DNA of 23,604 nt, taken from positions 1-23,604 of the forward strand of contig JBBEAM010000018.1 in NCBI GenBank assembly GCA_040882845.1. The letters are read 5' to 3'. This DNA is from JBBEAM01 sp040882845 (GTDB lineage Bacteria; Pseudomonadota; Alphaproteobacteria; Kiloniellales; DSM-21159). This document shows positions 1-7,906 of this stretch, piece after piece. The position numbers and the translations under genes are program-made. A model generated the notes under the pieces. That model was given only the letters and a program-made list of their open reading frames with translations. It ran no database searches and had not been told where the DNA came from. Position 1 is the first letter of the stretch, and every line of letters begins with the position of its first letter.

Positions 1-69
1 CCAAACCGCCGCCCGCGTATCCCTTCCTAGATAATCAACTATGTCAATGAACCCGGCCCGCCATGCGAA

Positions 70-111
70 CCGCCTTTGGCCTTACGGAGACTCCGCAGAC
101 CGGAAAGGCGG
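70..111 (-). repeat. Nested inverted repeats in 5' leader
   Basis: Outer arms of 8 bp (CCGCCTTT at 70-77 and AAAGGCGG at 104-111) enclose the 11-bp palindrome CGGAGACTCCG (85-95). The element sits right after the leftward -10 box, so most of it would be the first 35-40 nt of that transcript. If transcription starts at about 108, the last few bases of the outer arm are lost and a shorter outer stem remains. It could be a stabilising 5' stem, a leader regulator, or part of a small RNA. Confidence 0.45.
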
Positions 112-114
112 AAG

Positions 115-143
115 AGTATAGCGAAACCAACCCAGCGCCTCAA
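115..143 (-). promoter_or_regulatory. Sigma70-like promoter firing leftwards
   Basis: On the minus strand TTGAGG (138-143) is followed, after exactly 17 bp, by TATACT (115-120). That is 4 of 6 and 5 of 6 matches to the sigma70 consensus at ideal spacing. The predicted start is near position 108. The 11-bp palindrome CCTCTTAGAGG (145-155) lies directly upstream of the -35 and could be a binding site, though this is only a guess. The promoter points away from every gene in the window, so its target lies beyond the left edge. Confidence 0.6.
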
Positions 144-281
144 TCCTCTTAGAGGCTCTCCGCACCGGGATTTTGGGACCGCGCAGGAAGGCAGCGAACC
201 GCCGCGCAACTGCGCGCTGACCGGTATATAGGCGGTCGCCTCCGGACTGTCTAGAGCTTTCCTGCCAGAACCCGAAGTTTT

Positions 282-710
282 TCAGAGCAGGCCCAGATCG
301 CGCAGCTCCGCCAGCATTTCCGGCGGCAGATCCTCCCCACCCTCCGGCCCGCGGCCGAGATCGCGCGGGGCATCCTCGGTCTGCAGGTAGCGCCAGCCCT
401 GAAAGGGGCGATGCCGCCGCGGCTCCACGGCCACCAGTTCGGGGTCGAGCAGCAACAGGGTGGTGCGGCGCTCCTCTCCCTCCGCTCCTTGGAGCACCTG
501 GTCGAAGCCGATCACCCGCTGCCGCGCCTGGACGTAGCCCTTGATCACCCAGTAGATCGAGCCGCCGTCGAGCAGCTCCTCGCGGCGTCGCGGGGTCATC
601 CGCGTGGCATGCCAGAGCCGGCCGTTGTTCCGCAGCCGCTCCTGCTGCCAACCGGCCAGCGAGTCGATGCTCTCGCTGCCGACCGAGAGCTTGATGAGAT
701 TGAGGGTCAT
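282..710 (-). CDS. DUF1489 family protein
   Basis: A 142-residue soluble protein matching the alphaproteobacterial DUF1489 family, which has no established biochemical role. The family look comes from the N-terminal MTLNLIKLSVGSESI segment, the WQQER patch near residue 21, and a basic middle region followed by hydrophobic strands (TTLLLLDPELV). The length fits the family. Its ATG overlaps the liuE stop codon in an ATGA arrangement and has only a weak Shine-Dalgarno, which suggests translation coupled to liuE. It is the last gene of the liu operon, yet nothing in it points to leucine catabolism. It may be a passenger gene co-transcribed by position. Confidence 0.8.
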   Translation of the reverse strand: MTLNLIKLSVGSESIDSLAGWQQERLRNNGRLWHATRMTPRRREELLDGGSIYWVIKGYVQARQRVIGFDQVLQGAEGEERRTTLLLLDPELVAVEPRRHRPFQGWRYLQTEDAPRDLGRGPEGGEDLPPEMLAELRDLGLL

Positions 711-1603
711 CCGGCCAGAGCCTGCGCGACCTTGGCGCCGGGGCGGCGCCCCAAGCGCGCCGAGATGAAGGCTCCGGCGGCCACCAGCGCGTCGAGATCG
801 ACCCCGGTCTCGATCCCGAGACCGTTCAGCATGTAGAGCACGTCCTCGCTGGCGACATTGCCCGACGCCCCCTTGGCGTAGGGGCAGCCGCCCAGACCGG
901 AGACCGAGGAATCGACCGTGCCCACGCCCGACTCCAGGCAGGCGAAGATGTTGGCCAGCGCCTGACCATAGGTGTCATGGAAGTGCACCGCCAGACGCTC
1001 AACCGGCACGGCGCCTGCGGCCGCCTCGACCATCGCCCGCGCCTTGGCCGGCGTGCCGACGCCGATGGTATCGCCGAGCGAGATTTCGTAGCAGCCAAGC
1101 TCGGCCAAGGCCCGGGAGACCTCGGCCACCTTGTCCAGCGGCACCTCGCCCTCATAGGGGCAGCCGAGCACGCAGGAGACGTAGCCGCGAACCTTGACAC
1201 CCTTGTCCTGCGCCGCCTCGGCGACCGGGCGGAAGCGCTCCAGGCTCTCGGCGATCGAGCAGTTGATGTTCTTCTGGCTGAAGCTCTCCGAAGCCGCACC
1301 GAATACGGCAATCTCCCTTACGCCGGCGGCCAGCGCCGCCTCCAGGCCCTTCATGTTCGGCACCAGTACGGGATAGGCGGTACCGGTGCGTTTTGCGATC
1401 GCGGCGAAGACCGCGGCGCTGTCGGCCATCTGCGGCACCCACTTGGGGCTCACGAAGGCGCCGGCCTCGACCGCCGGCAGGCCCGCCTCGCTCAGCCGGT
1501 CGATCAGCGCGACCTTGACTTCGAGCGGCAGGATTTCCTTCTCGTTCTGCAGGCCGTCGCGCGGGCCGACCTCGACCATGCGGACTCGGCTAGGCAGCGT
1601 CAT
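707..1603 (-). CDS. liuE: Hydroxymethylglutaryl-CoA lyase
   Basis: A 298-residue cytosolic TIM-barrel lyase that cleaves 3-hydroxy-3-methylglutaryl-CoA into acetoacetate and acetyl-CoA, the last step of leucine breakdown. Visible active-site elements are EVGPRDGLQN (catalytic Arg15, metal ligand Asp16), HFHD with metal ligands His207 and His209, and the GGCPYAKGASGN loop with catalytic Cys240 and metal-binding Asn249. The 9-residue spacing between Cys and Asn matches human HMGCL. The start overlaps the end of liuD by 14 bp and is chosen because a strong GGAGGTG Shine-Dalgarno lies just upstream. The stop overlaps the DUF1489 start. Alternative symbol: mvaB. Confidence 0.95.
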   Translation of the reverse strand: MTLPSRVRMVEVGPRDGLQNEKEILPLEVKVALIDRLSEAGLPAVEAGAFVSPKWVPQMADSAAVFAAIAKRTGTAYPVLVPNMKGLEAALAAGVREIAVFGAASESFSQKNINCSIAESLERFRPVAEAAQDKGVKVRGYVSCVLGCPYEGEVPLDKVAEVSRALAELGCYEISLGDTIGVGTPAKARAMVEAAAGAVPVERLAVHFHDTYGQALANIFACLESGVGTVDSSVSGLGGCPYAKGASGNVASEDVLYMLNGLGIETGVDLDALVAAGAFISARLGRRPGAKVAQALAG

Positions 1604-3605
1604 CGCTCACCTCCTCCACTTCGAACTCGAGCAGCACCGCGCCCTCGTCGACCAGATCGCCTTCGCCATAATGCACGGCAACGATCCGCCCGTCGCCGGG
1701 TGCGGAGATGGTATGTTCCATCTTCATCGCTTCGAGCACCATCAGCGCCGCGCCGCGCGCCGCCTTCTGCCCTACAGCGGCCTTCACCTGAATGACCTTA
1801 CCAGGCATCGGCGCGGTCATAGAACCGCTCACCTCGTCGCCTGCATCGAGATCCGCGAGCGGCTCGACCAGTTGAAAGGAGAACTGCCGGCCGGGCAGCA
1901 GTAGCGTCAGCTGCGCGCCCTGCCATACGGCGCGGACCTGGCTACGCCAACCGTCGATTTCGGCGAAGATCGTGGTCTCGTCCAGCGCGCGCCCGGAAAC
2001 CTTGAGCCGCGCGTCATCGACCTCGATCTCGTAACCTGAAGCGCGGTAGTGCAGCGTCGCCGCGATCTCCTCGCCGCCGCGACGAAACCGGAGCTCGCGC
2101 CGGGTCTCCATGTTCAGACGCCAGCCGTTGGTCGCATGGAAGGGCGAATAAGGGTCGCTCGAGGCGGCCGCGCGCGCCTCGGCCAGCGCTTCGCCGCGCA
2201 GCAGCTCGGCCAGACAGGCCAAGGCGACGATCGCCGGTCCAGGCTCTTCGGCCGGCGGAAAGAGGCTCTCCTCGTGGCGCGGGATAAAGCCGGTATCCAG
2301 CTCGGCCGCGGCGAAACCCGGGTGTCCGACCAGCCGGCTCAGGAAGGCGAGATTCGTCGTCGGCCCGACGACCTCGTAGCTGTCCAAGGCGCGGTGAAGC
2401 TCCTGCCTGGCCCGTTCCCGATCTTCACCCCAGACGATCAGCTTGGCGATCATCGGGTCGTAGTGGACACTGACTTCGTCGCCGGAGCGGATGCCGCTAT
2501 CGATCCTCACCCGCTCGCTTTCGCGCGGCGGCAGCAGATGCGCGATCCGCCCGACCGCCGGCAGGAAGTCGCGGTCGGGATCCTCGGCATAGACCCGCGC
2601 CTCCATGGCGTGGCCCCGGATCGAAAGCTCCTCCTGCCGCTTCGGCAGAGGCTCGCCGGCAGCGACGCGGAGCTGCCACTCGACCAGATCGAGACCGGTG
2701 ATCATCTCGGTCACCGGATGCTCGACCTGCAACCGTGTGTTCATCTCCATGAAGTAGAAGGCATCGCCCTCGGCAATGAATTCCACGGTCCCCGCCCCGG
2801 CATAGTCGATCGCCATGGCGGCATCGACCGCAGCCCGGCCCATCTCGGCGCGGCGCTGCTCGGTCATGCCGGGCGCCGGCGCCTCCTCGATCACCTTCTG
2901 GTGGCGGCGCTGAATAGAGCAGTCCCGTTCGAAGAGATGCACGGCATTGCCCTGGCTGTCGGCGAAAACCTGCAGCTCGATATGCCGCGGCTTGGTCAGG
3001 TACTTTTCGATCAGCACCCGGGACTCGCCGAAGGCGGCCTGGGCCTCGCGCTGCGCGCCCTCCAGGGCGGCGGCGAAGTCCTCCGGCCTATCGACCCGGC
3101 GCATGCCCTTGCCGCCGCCGCCGGAAGAAGCCTTGATCAGTACCGGATAGCCGATCTGCCCGGCTTCCTTGGCTAGAAGCGCGGGGTCCTGATCCTGGCC
3201 GTGGTATCCGGGCACCAGCGGCACCCCGGCCCGGCCCATGATCGCCTTGGCCTCGCTCTTCGAGCCCATGGCCCGGATCGCCTCGACCGGCGGGCCGACG
3301 AAGACGAGCCCCGCGTCTGCGCAAGCCTCGGCGAAGCGCGCGTTTTCGGACAGGAAGCCATAGCCGGGATGAACCGCCTGTGCGCCGGAAAGACGCGCCG
3401 CCTCCAGCACCGCATCGATCTTGAGATAGCTCTCGCCGGCCGGGGCCGGGCCGAGCCGGTAGGCGACATCCGCCATTTCGACATGCCGAGCCGCGGCGTC
3501 GGCATCCGAATAGACGGAGATGCACCGTAAGCCCATCAGTTTCGCAGTGCGGATGATGCGGCAGGCGATCTCACCGCGATTGGCGATCAGCAGGCTATCG
3601 AACAT
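1590..3605 (-). CDS. liuD: Methylcrotonyl-CoA carboxylase, biotin-carrying alpha subunit
   Basis: A 671-residue subunit that carboxylates biotin with ATP and bicarbonate and carries it to the beta subunit, converting 3-methylcrotonyl-CoA to 3-methylglutaconyl-CoA. Domains in order are biotin carboxylase (about 1-450), with the Gly-rich ATP loop SSGGGGKGM (160-168), RDCSIQRRHQK (227-237) and EMNTRLQVEHPVTE (287-300); a middle domain for subunit contact (about 470-590); and a C-terminal biotinyl domain with EAMKMEH, where Lys628 is the biotinylation site. The length is usual for MCC alpha. Propionyl- or geranyl-CoA carboxylase would look similar, but the flanking liuC, liuE and liuB settle the assignment. 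A 47-bp gap separates it from liuC upstream. Confidence 0.95.
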   Translation of the reverse strand: MFDSLLIANRGEIACRIIRTAKLMGLRCISVYSDADAAARHVEMADVAYRLGPAPAGESYLKIDAVLEAARLSGAQAVHPGYGFLSENARFAEACADAGLVFVGPPVEAIRAMGSKSEAKAIMGRAGVPLVPGYHGQDQDPALLAKEAGQIGYPVLIKASSGGGGKGMRRVDRPEDFAAALEGAQREAQAAFGESRVLIEKYLTKPRHIELQVFADSQGNAVHLFERDCSIQRRHQKVIEEAPAPGMTEQRRAEMGRAAVDAAMAIDYAGAGTVEFIAEGDAFYFMEMNTRLQVEHPVTEMITGLDLVEWQLRVAAGEPLPKRQEELSIRGHAMEARVYAEDPDRDFLPAVGRIAHLLPPRESERVRIDSGIRSGDEVSVHYDPMIAKLIVWGEDRERARQELHRALDSYEVVGPTTNLAFLSRLVGHPGFAAAELDTGFIPRHEESLFPPAEEPGPAIVALACLAELLRGEALAEARAAASSDPYSPFHATNGWRLNMETRRELRFRRGGEEIAATLHYRASGYEIEVDDARLKVSGRALDETTIFAEIDGWRSQVRAVWQGAQLTLLLPGRQFSFQLVEPLADLDAGDEVSGSMTAPMPGKVIQVKAAVGQKAARGAALMVLEAMKMEHTISAPGDGRIVAVHYGEGDLVDEGAVLLEFEVEEVSDDAA

Positions 3606-3652
3606 GGTTCAGATCTTCCGCGTTGAAAGTTGCTCCTGGGACCGGCGCGAAC

Positions 3653-4447
3653 TCATTCGTCGGCCAGCCAGTCTGGCCGCCGCTTCTCGAAAAAAGAGGT
3701 AAGCCCCTCCTGCCCCTCCGCACCGACGCGGATCCTGGCAATCCGCCGCGCGGTATCCTCGACCAGGGCGTCGTCCACCGGACGGCCGCTCACGGTAAAG
3801 ATCAGATCCTTAGCCGCCGCCTGCGCCTCGGGTCCGGCTTTCAGCAGCAGTTCCAGCACTTCCGCGCCGCTGCTTTCCAAATTCTCTGCGGCAACGACGC
3901 GGTCGATCAGCCCCAGGGCGCAGGCTTGCTTGGCGGTGAAGGGCTCGCCGGTCAGGAAATAGCGCCGCGCCGCGCGCTGACCGATGGCGGCAACGACATA
4001 GGGCGAAATCACCGAGGGGATCAGCCCGAGCTTGACCTCGGTCAGCGCGAACTTGGCGCTGTCCACGGCAATCGCGATATCGCAGCAGGCCACCAGGCCG
4101 ACACCGCCGCCGAAGGCCGAGCCCTGCACCAAAGCAACGGTCGGCTTGGAGAGATCGTTGAGGGTGCGCATCAGCCCGGCTAGCGCCCGCGAATCCTCCA
4201 GGTTCTCCTGCTCGGAATACCCGACCATGGACTTCATCCAGTTGAGATCCGCCCCGGAGGAAAAGGATTTCCCCTCGGCGGCCAGGACGACGACGCGCAC
4301 CCGCGGATCGCTTTCCAGACCGCGCAAAGCCTGTGTGAGCTCGCCGATCAGCTGGTCGTTGAAGGCGTTGTGCACCTCGGGCCGGGTCAGGGTCAGGCGG
4401 GCAACCCCCCTCTCCCCGACCTCTTCCATGAAAAGCGGTTGCTGCAT
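3653..4447 (-). CDS. liuC: Methylglutaconyl-CoA hydratase
   Basis: A 264-residue crotonase-fold enzyme hydrating 3-methylglutaconyl-CoA to HMG-CoA. The oxyanion-hole segments are SSGADL (63-68) and AFGGGVG (111-117). Glu137 in TEVKLGLIPS is the retained acid/base Glu. The first crotonase Glu is Gly117 here; as I recall, Pseudomonas LiuC proteins share this, with similar SPxVV and ARRY segments. The reading frame is open far upstream, but that part overlaps liuB. I chose the ATG two bases after the liuB stop because the crotonase domain begins there; a GTG two codons earlier is possible. It sits between the two carboxylase subunit genes, the usual liu order. Confidence 0.92.
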   Translation of the reverse strand: MQQPLFMEEVGERGVARLTLTRPEVHNAFNDQLIGELTQALRGLESDPRVRVVVLAAEGKSFSSGADLNWMKSMVGYSEQENLEDSRALAGLMRTLNDLSKPTVALVQGSAFGGGVGLVACCDIAIAVDSAKFALTEVKLGLIPSVISPYVVAAIGQRAARRYFLTGEPFTAKQACALGLIDRVVAAENLESSGAEVLELLLKAGPEAQAAAKDLIFTVSGRPVDDALVEDTARRIARIRVGAEGQEGLTSFFEKRRPDWLADE

Positions 4448-4449
4448 GA

Positions 4450-6057
4450 TCACATCCTGAACACGCCGAAGCGCGTTTCCTCTATTGGGGCGTTGAGGGC
4501 CATGGAGATGCCCAGAGCCAGCGACATCCGGGTGTCGGCCGGATCGACAATGCCGTCGTCCCACAGCCGCGCCGAGGCATAGATCGGATGACCCTGGTGG
4601 TCGTACTGCTCGAGGATCGGCTGCTTGAAAGCCGCCTCCTCTTCCTTGCTCCAGGTCTTGCCCTGGGCTTCGATTCCGTCGCGCCGCACCGTCGCCAGCA
4701 CGGCGGCGGCCTGCTCTCCGCCCATCACGGAGACCCGCGCGTTCGGCCACATCCACAGCAGGCGCGGCGAGAAGGCGCGGCCGCACATGCCGTAGTTCCC
4801 GGCGCCGAAGGAGCCGCCGATGATCACGGTGAACTTCGGCACGGAGGCGCAGGAAACGGCGGTGACCAGCTTGGCGCCGTCCTTGGCGATACCGCCGGCC
4901 TCGTACTTCTTGCCGACCATGAAGCCGGAGATGTTCTGCAGGAAGATCAGCGGAATCTTCCGCTGACAGCAGAGCTCGATGAAATGGGCGCCCTTCAGCG
5001 CGGACTCGGAAAACAGGATGCCGTTATTGGCGACGATGCCGACAGGATAGCCGTAGATGCGCGCGAAGCCGGTGACCAGGGTTTGGCCGTAGAGCGCCTT
5101 GAACTCGTCGAACTCGCTGCCGTCGACCAGGCGGGCGATCACCTCCTTGACGTCGTAGGGCTTCTTCAGGTCCGGCGGGACGATGCCGTAGATCTCCTCA
5201 GGGTCGTAGAGCGGCTCGCGCGGCGTTGCCAGGTCGAGCTGCCGCGGCTTGTGGCGGTTGAGATTACCGATGATCCGCCGTGCGGTGGCCAGGGCGTGGG
5301 CATCGTTGGCGGCAAAGTGGTCGGTGACGCCGGAAACCTTGCTGTGCACCTCGGCGCCGCCCAGTTCCTCGGCGGAGACGTCCTCCCCGGTCGCCGCCTT
5401 CACCAGCGGGGGACCGCCGAGGAAGATCGTGCCCTGGTTCTTGACGATGATCGACTCGTCGGACATCGCCGGCACGTAGGCGCCGCCGGCGGTACAGGAT
5501 CCCATGACCACGGCAACCTGGGGGATGCCCCGCGCCGACATCGTCGCCTGGTTGTAGAAGATGCGGCCGAAGTGCTCCCGGTCGGGGAAGACCTCGTCCC
5601 AGGTCGGCAGATTGGCGCCGCCGGAGTCGACGAGATAGATACAGGGCAGGTTGTTCTGCATCGCGATTTCCTGCGCCCGCAGATGCTTCTTCACGGTCAT
5701 CGGGAAATAGCTTCCGCCCTTCACCGTCGCGTCGTTGGCGACAATCATGCACTCCTGCCCCGCAACCCGGCCGACGCCGGTCACCATGCCCGCCGAGGGG
5801 ACGGCGCTATCGTACATGGCGTAGGCCGCCAGCTGCGACAGCTCTAGGAAAGGCGAGCCCGGATCGAGCAGCGTGCGCACCCGCTCGCGCGGCAGCAGCT
5901 TGCCGCGCGCCAGGTGTTTCTCCCGCGCTTTCTCGCCGCCGCCCTTTTTCACCTCGGTGACCTTGGCCCGCAGCTCCTCGACCAGCTTGGCCATCGCCGC
6001 GCGGTTCGCCTGGAACTCTTCGCTGCGGGTCGAGATTTTCGATTTTAATACGCTCAT
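4450..6057 (-). CDS. liuB: Methylcrotonyl-CoA carboxylase, beta (carboxyltransferase) subunit
   Basis: A 535-residue carboxyltransferase that moves CO2 from biotin on LiuD to 3-methylcrotonyl-CoA. It shows two crotonase-like halves. The N-half has DSGGANLP (144-151) and GGAYVPAMSDES (191-202). The C-half has SFGAGNYGMCGRAF and the WMWPNARVSVMGGEQAA segment typical of acyl-CoA carboxylases. The frame stays open upstream, but that extension is Arg/Pro-rich shadow sequence overlapping the neighbouring isomerase gene. The ATG at 6057 gives the family length and the expected SVLKSKI start. A 70-bp spacer separates it from the preceding gene, with a GGAA ribosome-binding site and no visible terminator. 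Confidence 0.95.
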   Translation of the reverse strand: MSVLKSKISTRSEEFQANRAAMAKLVEELRAKVTEVKKGGGEKAREKHLARGKLLPRERVRTLLDPGSPFLELSQLAAYAMYDSAVPSAGMVTGVGRVAGQECMIVANDATVKGGSYFPMTVKKHLRAQEIAMQNNLPCIYLVDSGGANLPTWDEVFPDREHFGRIFYNQATMSARGIPQVAVVMGSCTAGGAYVPAMSDESIIVKNQGTIFLGGPPLVKAATGEDVSAEELGGAEVHSKVSGVTDHFAANDAHALATARRIIGNLNRHKPRQLDLATPREPLYDPEEIYGIVPPDLKKPYDVKEVIARLVDGSEFDEFKALYGQTLVTGFARIYGYPVGIVANNGILFSESALKGAHFIELCCQRKIPLIFLQNISGFMVGKKYEAGGIAKDGAKLVTAVSCASVPKFTVIIGGSFGAGNYGMCGRAFSPRLLWMWPNARVSVMGGEQAAAVLATVRRDGIEAQGKTWSKEEEAAFKQPILEQYDHQGHPIYASARLWDDGIVDPADTRMSLALGISMALNAPIEETRFGVFRM

Positions 6058-6127
6058 TCGGTTCCCTGACTGGAAGGATAAGGGGCTGGAAGCGCAGGCT
6101 TCCCGGCGTGGCTGTTGCGGTAATCCG

Positions 6128-6730
6128 TCACCAGCCGCCGGTTTCGAGCCAGGACTCGACCTGCGGCAGGCGGTCGTGACCCCAGAAGGCTTGATCGTCG
6201 ACAAAAACGAAGGGCGAGCCGAAGACCTTGCGCTCGATCGCGGTGTCCGTGGCCTTGCGCAGCCGGTCCTTGATCTCCGGGTCCTGCAGGGCGGCCTCCA
6301 CGGTCTCACGGTCGAGCCCCTCGGCCACCGCCACCTCGACCACCTGTCCGGCATGAGCGATGTCGCCGCCTTCGCCGAAGGCCCGATGAAACAGCGCCAG
6401 CGCCAGGGACTTCGCCTGGCTGCTGTCCTGGGCGTCGAGCCAGTAGAAGGCCCGCGCCGCCGACACGGACATGAAGGGGAAAGGCTCGGGCCAGACGTAG
6501 GGCACGCCGATGCGCCGCGCCTCCCGCGGGAGGTCGAGCTTGGCGTAGTCGGATTTCCAGGGCACCTGGACCAGCGGCGGGATGCCGGTTTCCTTGAAGC
6601 TGGCGCCGAGCAGGAAAGGCCGCCAGAGGACCTCCACGCCCTGGCGCTCGCCCAGCGCCTCGATCTGCTGCGCAGTGAGGTAACCGTAAGGGCTGGAGAA
6701 ATCGAAAAAGAATTCGATGCGTTTGGCCAT
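6128..6730 (-). CDS. 2-hydroxychromene-2-carboxylate isomerase / kappa-class GST-like protein
   Basis: A 200-residue DsbA/kappa-GST fold protein. The N-terminal FFFDFSSPYGYL places Ser12/Ser13 where kappa GSTs and HCCA isomerases activate glutathione. The helical insertion is in the middle, and the thioredoxin fold closes with FGSPFVFVDDQAFWGHDRL, where Pro173 is the expected cis-proline. Characterised relatives isomerise an intermediate of naphthalene breakdown or use glutathione as co-substrate. No aromatic-degradation genes surround it here, so its substrate is unknown. It lies inside the liu operon 14 bp after the acyl-CoA dehydrogenase, with an AGGAGG ribosome-binding site. A glutathione-dependent task on acyl-CoA by-products is possible but unproven. 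Confidence 0.85.
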   Translation of the reverse strand: MAKRIEFFFDFSSPYGYLTAQQIEALGERQGVEVLWRPFLLGASFKETGIPPLVQVPWKSDYAKLDLPREARRIGVPYVWPEPFPFMSVSAARAFYWLDAQDSSQAKSLALALFHRAFGEGGDIAHAGQVVEVAVAEGLDRETVEAALQDPEIKDRLRKATDTAIERKVFGSPFVFVDDQAFWGHDRLPQVESWLETGGW

Positions 6731-6744
6731 GGCCCTGCTTCCTC

Positions 6745-7881
6745 CTAGTCCGCCGCGATGGCGCGGCCGATGACGAGGCGCTGCACGTCGCTGGTGCCCT
6801 CGTAGATCTGGCAGACGCGGACGTCGCGGTAGATCCGTTCGACCGGATAGTCGTTGAGGTAGCCGTAGCCGCCGTGAATCTGGATGGCGTCGGAGCAGAC
6901 CTCCTCCGCGATCTCCGAGGCGTAGAGCTTCGCCATGGAGGCTTCGGTCAGGCAGGGCTTGCCGGCATCCTTCAGCTCGGCGGCGTGGAGGATCAGCAGC
7001 TCCGCCGCCTGCAGCTTTACCGCCATGTCGGCAAGGCGGAAGTTGACCGCCTGATGCTCGATGATCGTCTTGCCGAAGGTCACCCGCTCCTTGGCGTAAG
7101 CGACCGCGGCCTCATAGGCGGCGCGGGCCATGCCCAGCGCCTGGGCGCCGATGCCGATCCGCCCTCCCTCAAGGTTGGACAGCGCGATCCTGTAGCCCTG
7201 CCCCTCCTCGCCGAGCAGCAGATCCGGGGTCACCTCGCAGTCCTCGAAGACAATCTGGCAGGTGTCGCTCGCCTTCTGGCCGAGCTTCTTCTCGACCGAG
7301 GCGACCTTGTAGCCCGGCGTGCCGGTCGGGACGATGAAGGCGGAGATGCCCTTCTTGCCGGCTTCGGGATCGGTCACGGCGAAGACGATGGCAACGTCGG
7401 CATTGCTGCCCGAGGTAATGAACTGCTTGCTGCCGTTGAGGATGTACTTGTTGCCCTGCTTGACCGCGCGGGTCTTGATCGCCGAGGCGTCGGAACCGGC
7501 GCTGGGCTCGGTCAGGCAGAAGGCGGCGAGCATCTCGCCGCGCGCCATGGGTTTCAGGAAACGCTGCTTCTGGTCCTCGGTCCCAAAGTTCAGGACCGGC
7601 ATGCAGCCGACGGAATTGTGCACCCCCATAATGCTGGAACAGGAGCCGTCGCCGGCAGCGATCTCGATCATCGCCAGGGCGTTGGAGACATTGTCGGCTC
7701 CGGCCCCGTCGTAGTCTTCCGGGACCATCAGACCCATGAAGCCGAGCTCGCCCAACGCCTTGATCGCCTCCGCCGGGAAGCGCGCCTCGCGGTCCCACGC
7801 TGCGGCGTGCGGCGCGAGCTGCTCGGCGGCAAAGCTGCGCGCCGTGTCGCGGATCATCTGCTGTTCTTCGTTCAACAGCAT
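6745..7881 (-). CDS. Short/branched-chain acyl-CoA dehydrogenase
   Basis: A 378-residue FAD enzyme that oxidises acyl-CoA to trans-2-enoyl-CoA and passes electrons to electron-transfer flavoprotein. It shows the family signatures CLTEPSAGSD (FAD/substrate segment), the beta-domain QFITSGSNADV, and the C-terminal QIYEGTSDVQRL. Glu361 in that last motif is the catalytic base of the butyryl/short-chain and 2-methylbutyryl classes, which separates it from the IVD in the same operon. Length and start (ATG behind GGGAGGAG) are standard. In a branched-chain amino acid operon it may handle 2-methylbutyryl- or isobutyryl-CoA from isoleucine or valine, or short straight chains. Sequence alone does not decide. 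Confidence 0.92.
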   Translation of the reverse strand: MLLNEEQQMIRDTARSFAAEQLAPHAAAWDREARFPAEAIKALGELGFMGLMVPEDYDGAGADNVSNALAMIEIAAGDGSCSSIMGVHNSVGCMPVLNFGTEDQKQRFLKPMARGEMLAAFCLTEPSAGSDASAIKTRAVKQGNKYILNGSKQFITSGSNADVAIVFAVTDPEAGKKGISAFIVPTGTPGYKVASVEKKLGQKASDTCQIVFEDCEVTPDLLLGEEGQGYRIALSNLEGGRIGIGAQALGMARAAYEAAVAYAKERVTFGKTIIEHQAVNFRLADMAVKLQAAELLILHAAELKDAGKPCLTEASMAKLYASEIAEEVCSDAIQIHGGYGYLNDYPVERIYRDVRVCQIYEGTSDVQRLVIGRAIAAD

Positions 7882-7906
7882 TTCGGACTCCTCCCTCGTG
7901 ACGTGA

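Larger units (their letters stand above)
1..281. other. Non-coding left edge
   Basis: There is no convincing gene between the DUF1489 stop codon and the window edge. The stretch holds a leftward sigma70-like promoter, a stem-forming leader downstream of it, and several short palindromes: positions 145-155 just upstream of the -35, and 203-216 with 6-bp GC arms and a 2-nt loop. No hairpin followed by a U-run was found, so I see no intrinsic terminator for the liu operon here. Any gene driven by the promoter must start outside the window. Confidence 0.6.

Noticed and set aside
19..47. Perfect TTGACA on the minus strand at 42-47 as a second leftward promoter
   Set aside because: No acceptable -10 at 16-19 bp; the best downstream match (GATACG) needs a 20-bp spacer.
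203..216. Palindrome CGCGCA-AC-TGCGCG as terminator of the liu operon
   Set aside because: The loop is only 2 nt and no U-run follows on the minus strand.
225..230. TATATA as a -10 element
   Set aside because: No -35-like hexamer at a suitable distance on either strand.
4448..4786. N-terminal extension of liuC to 377 codons
   Set aside because: The extra residues are translated from within liuB in another frame and show no crotonase similarity.
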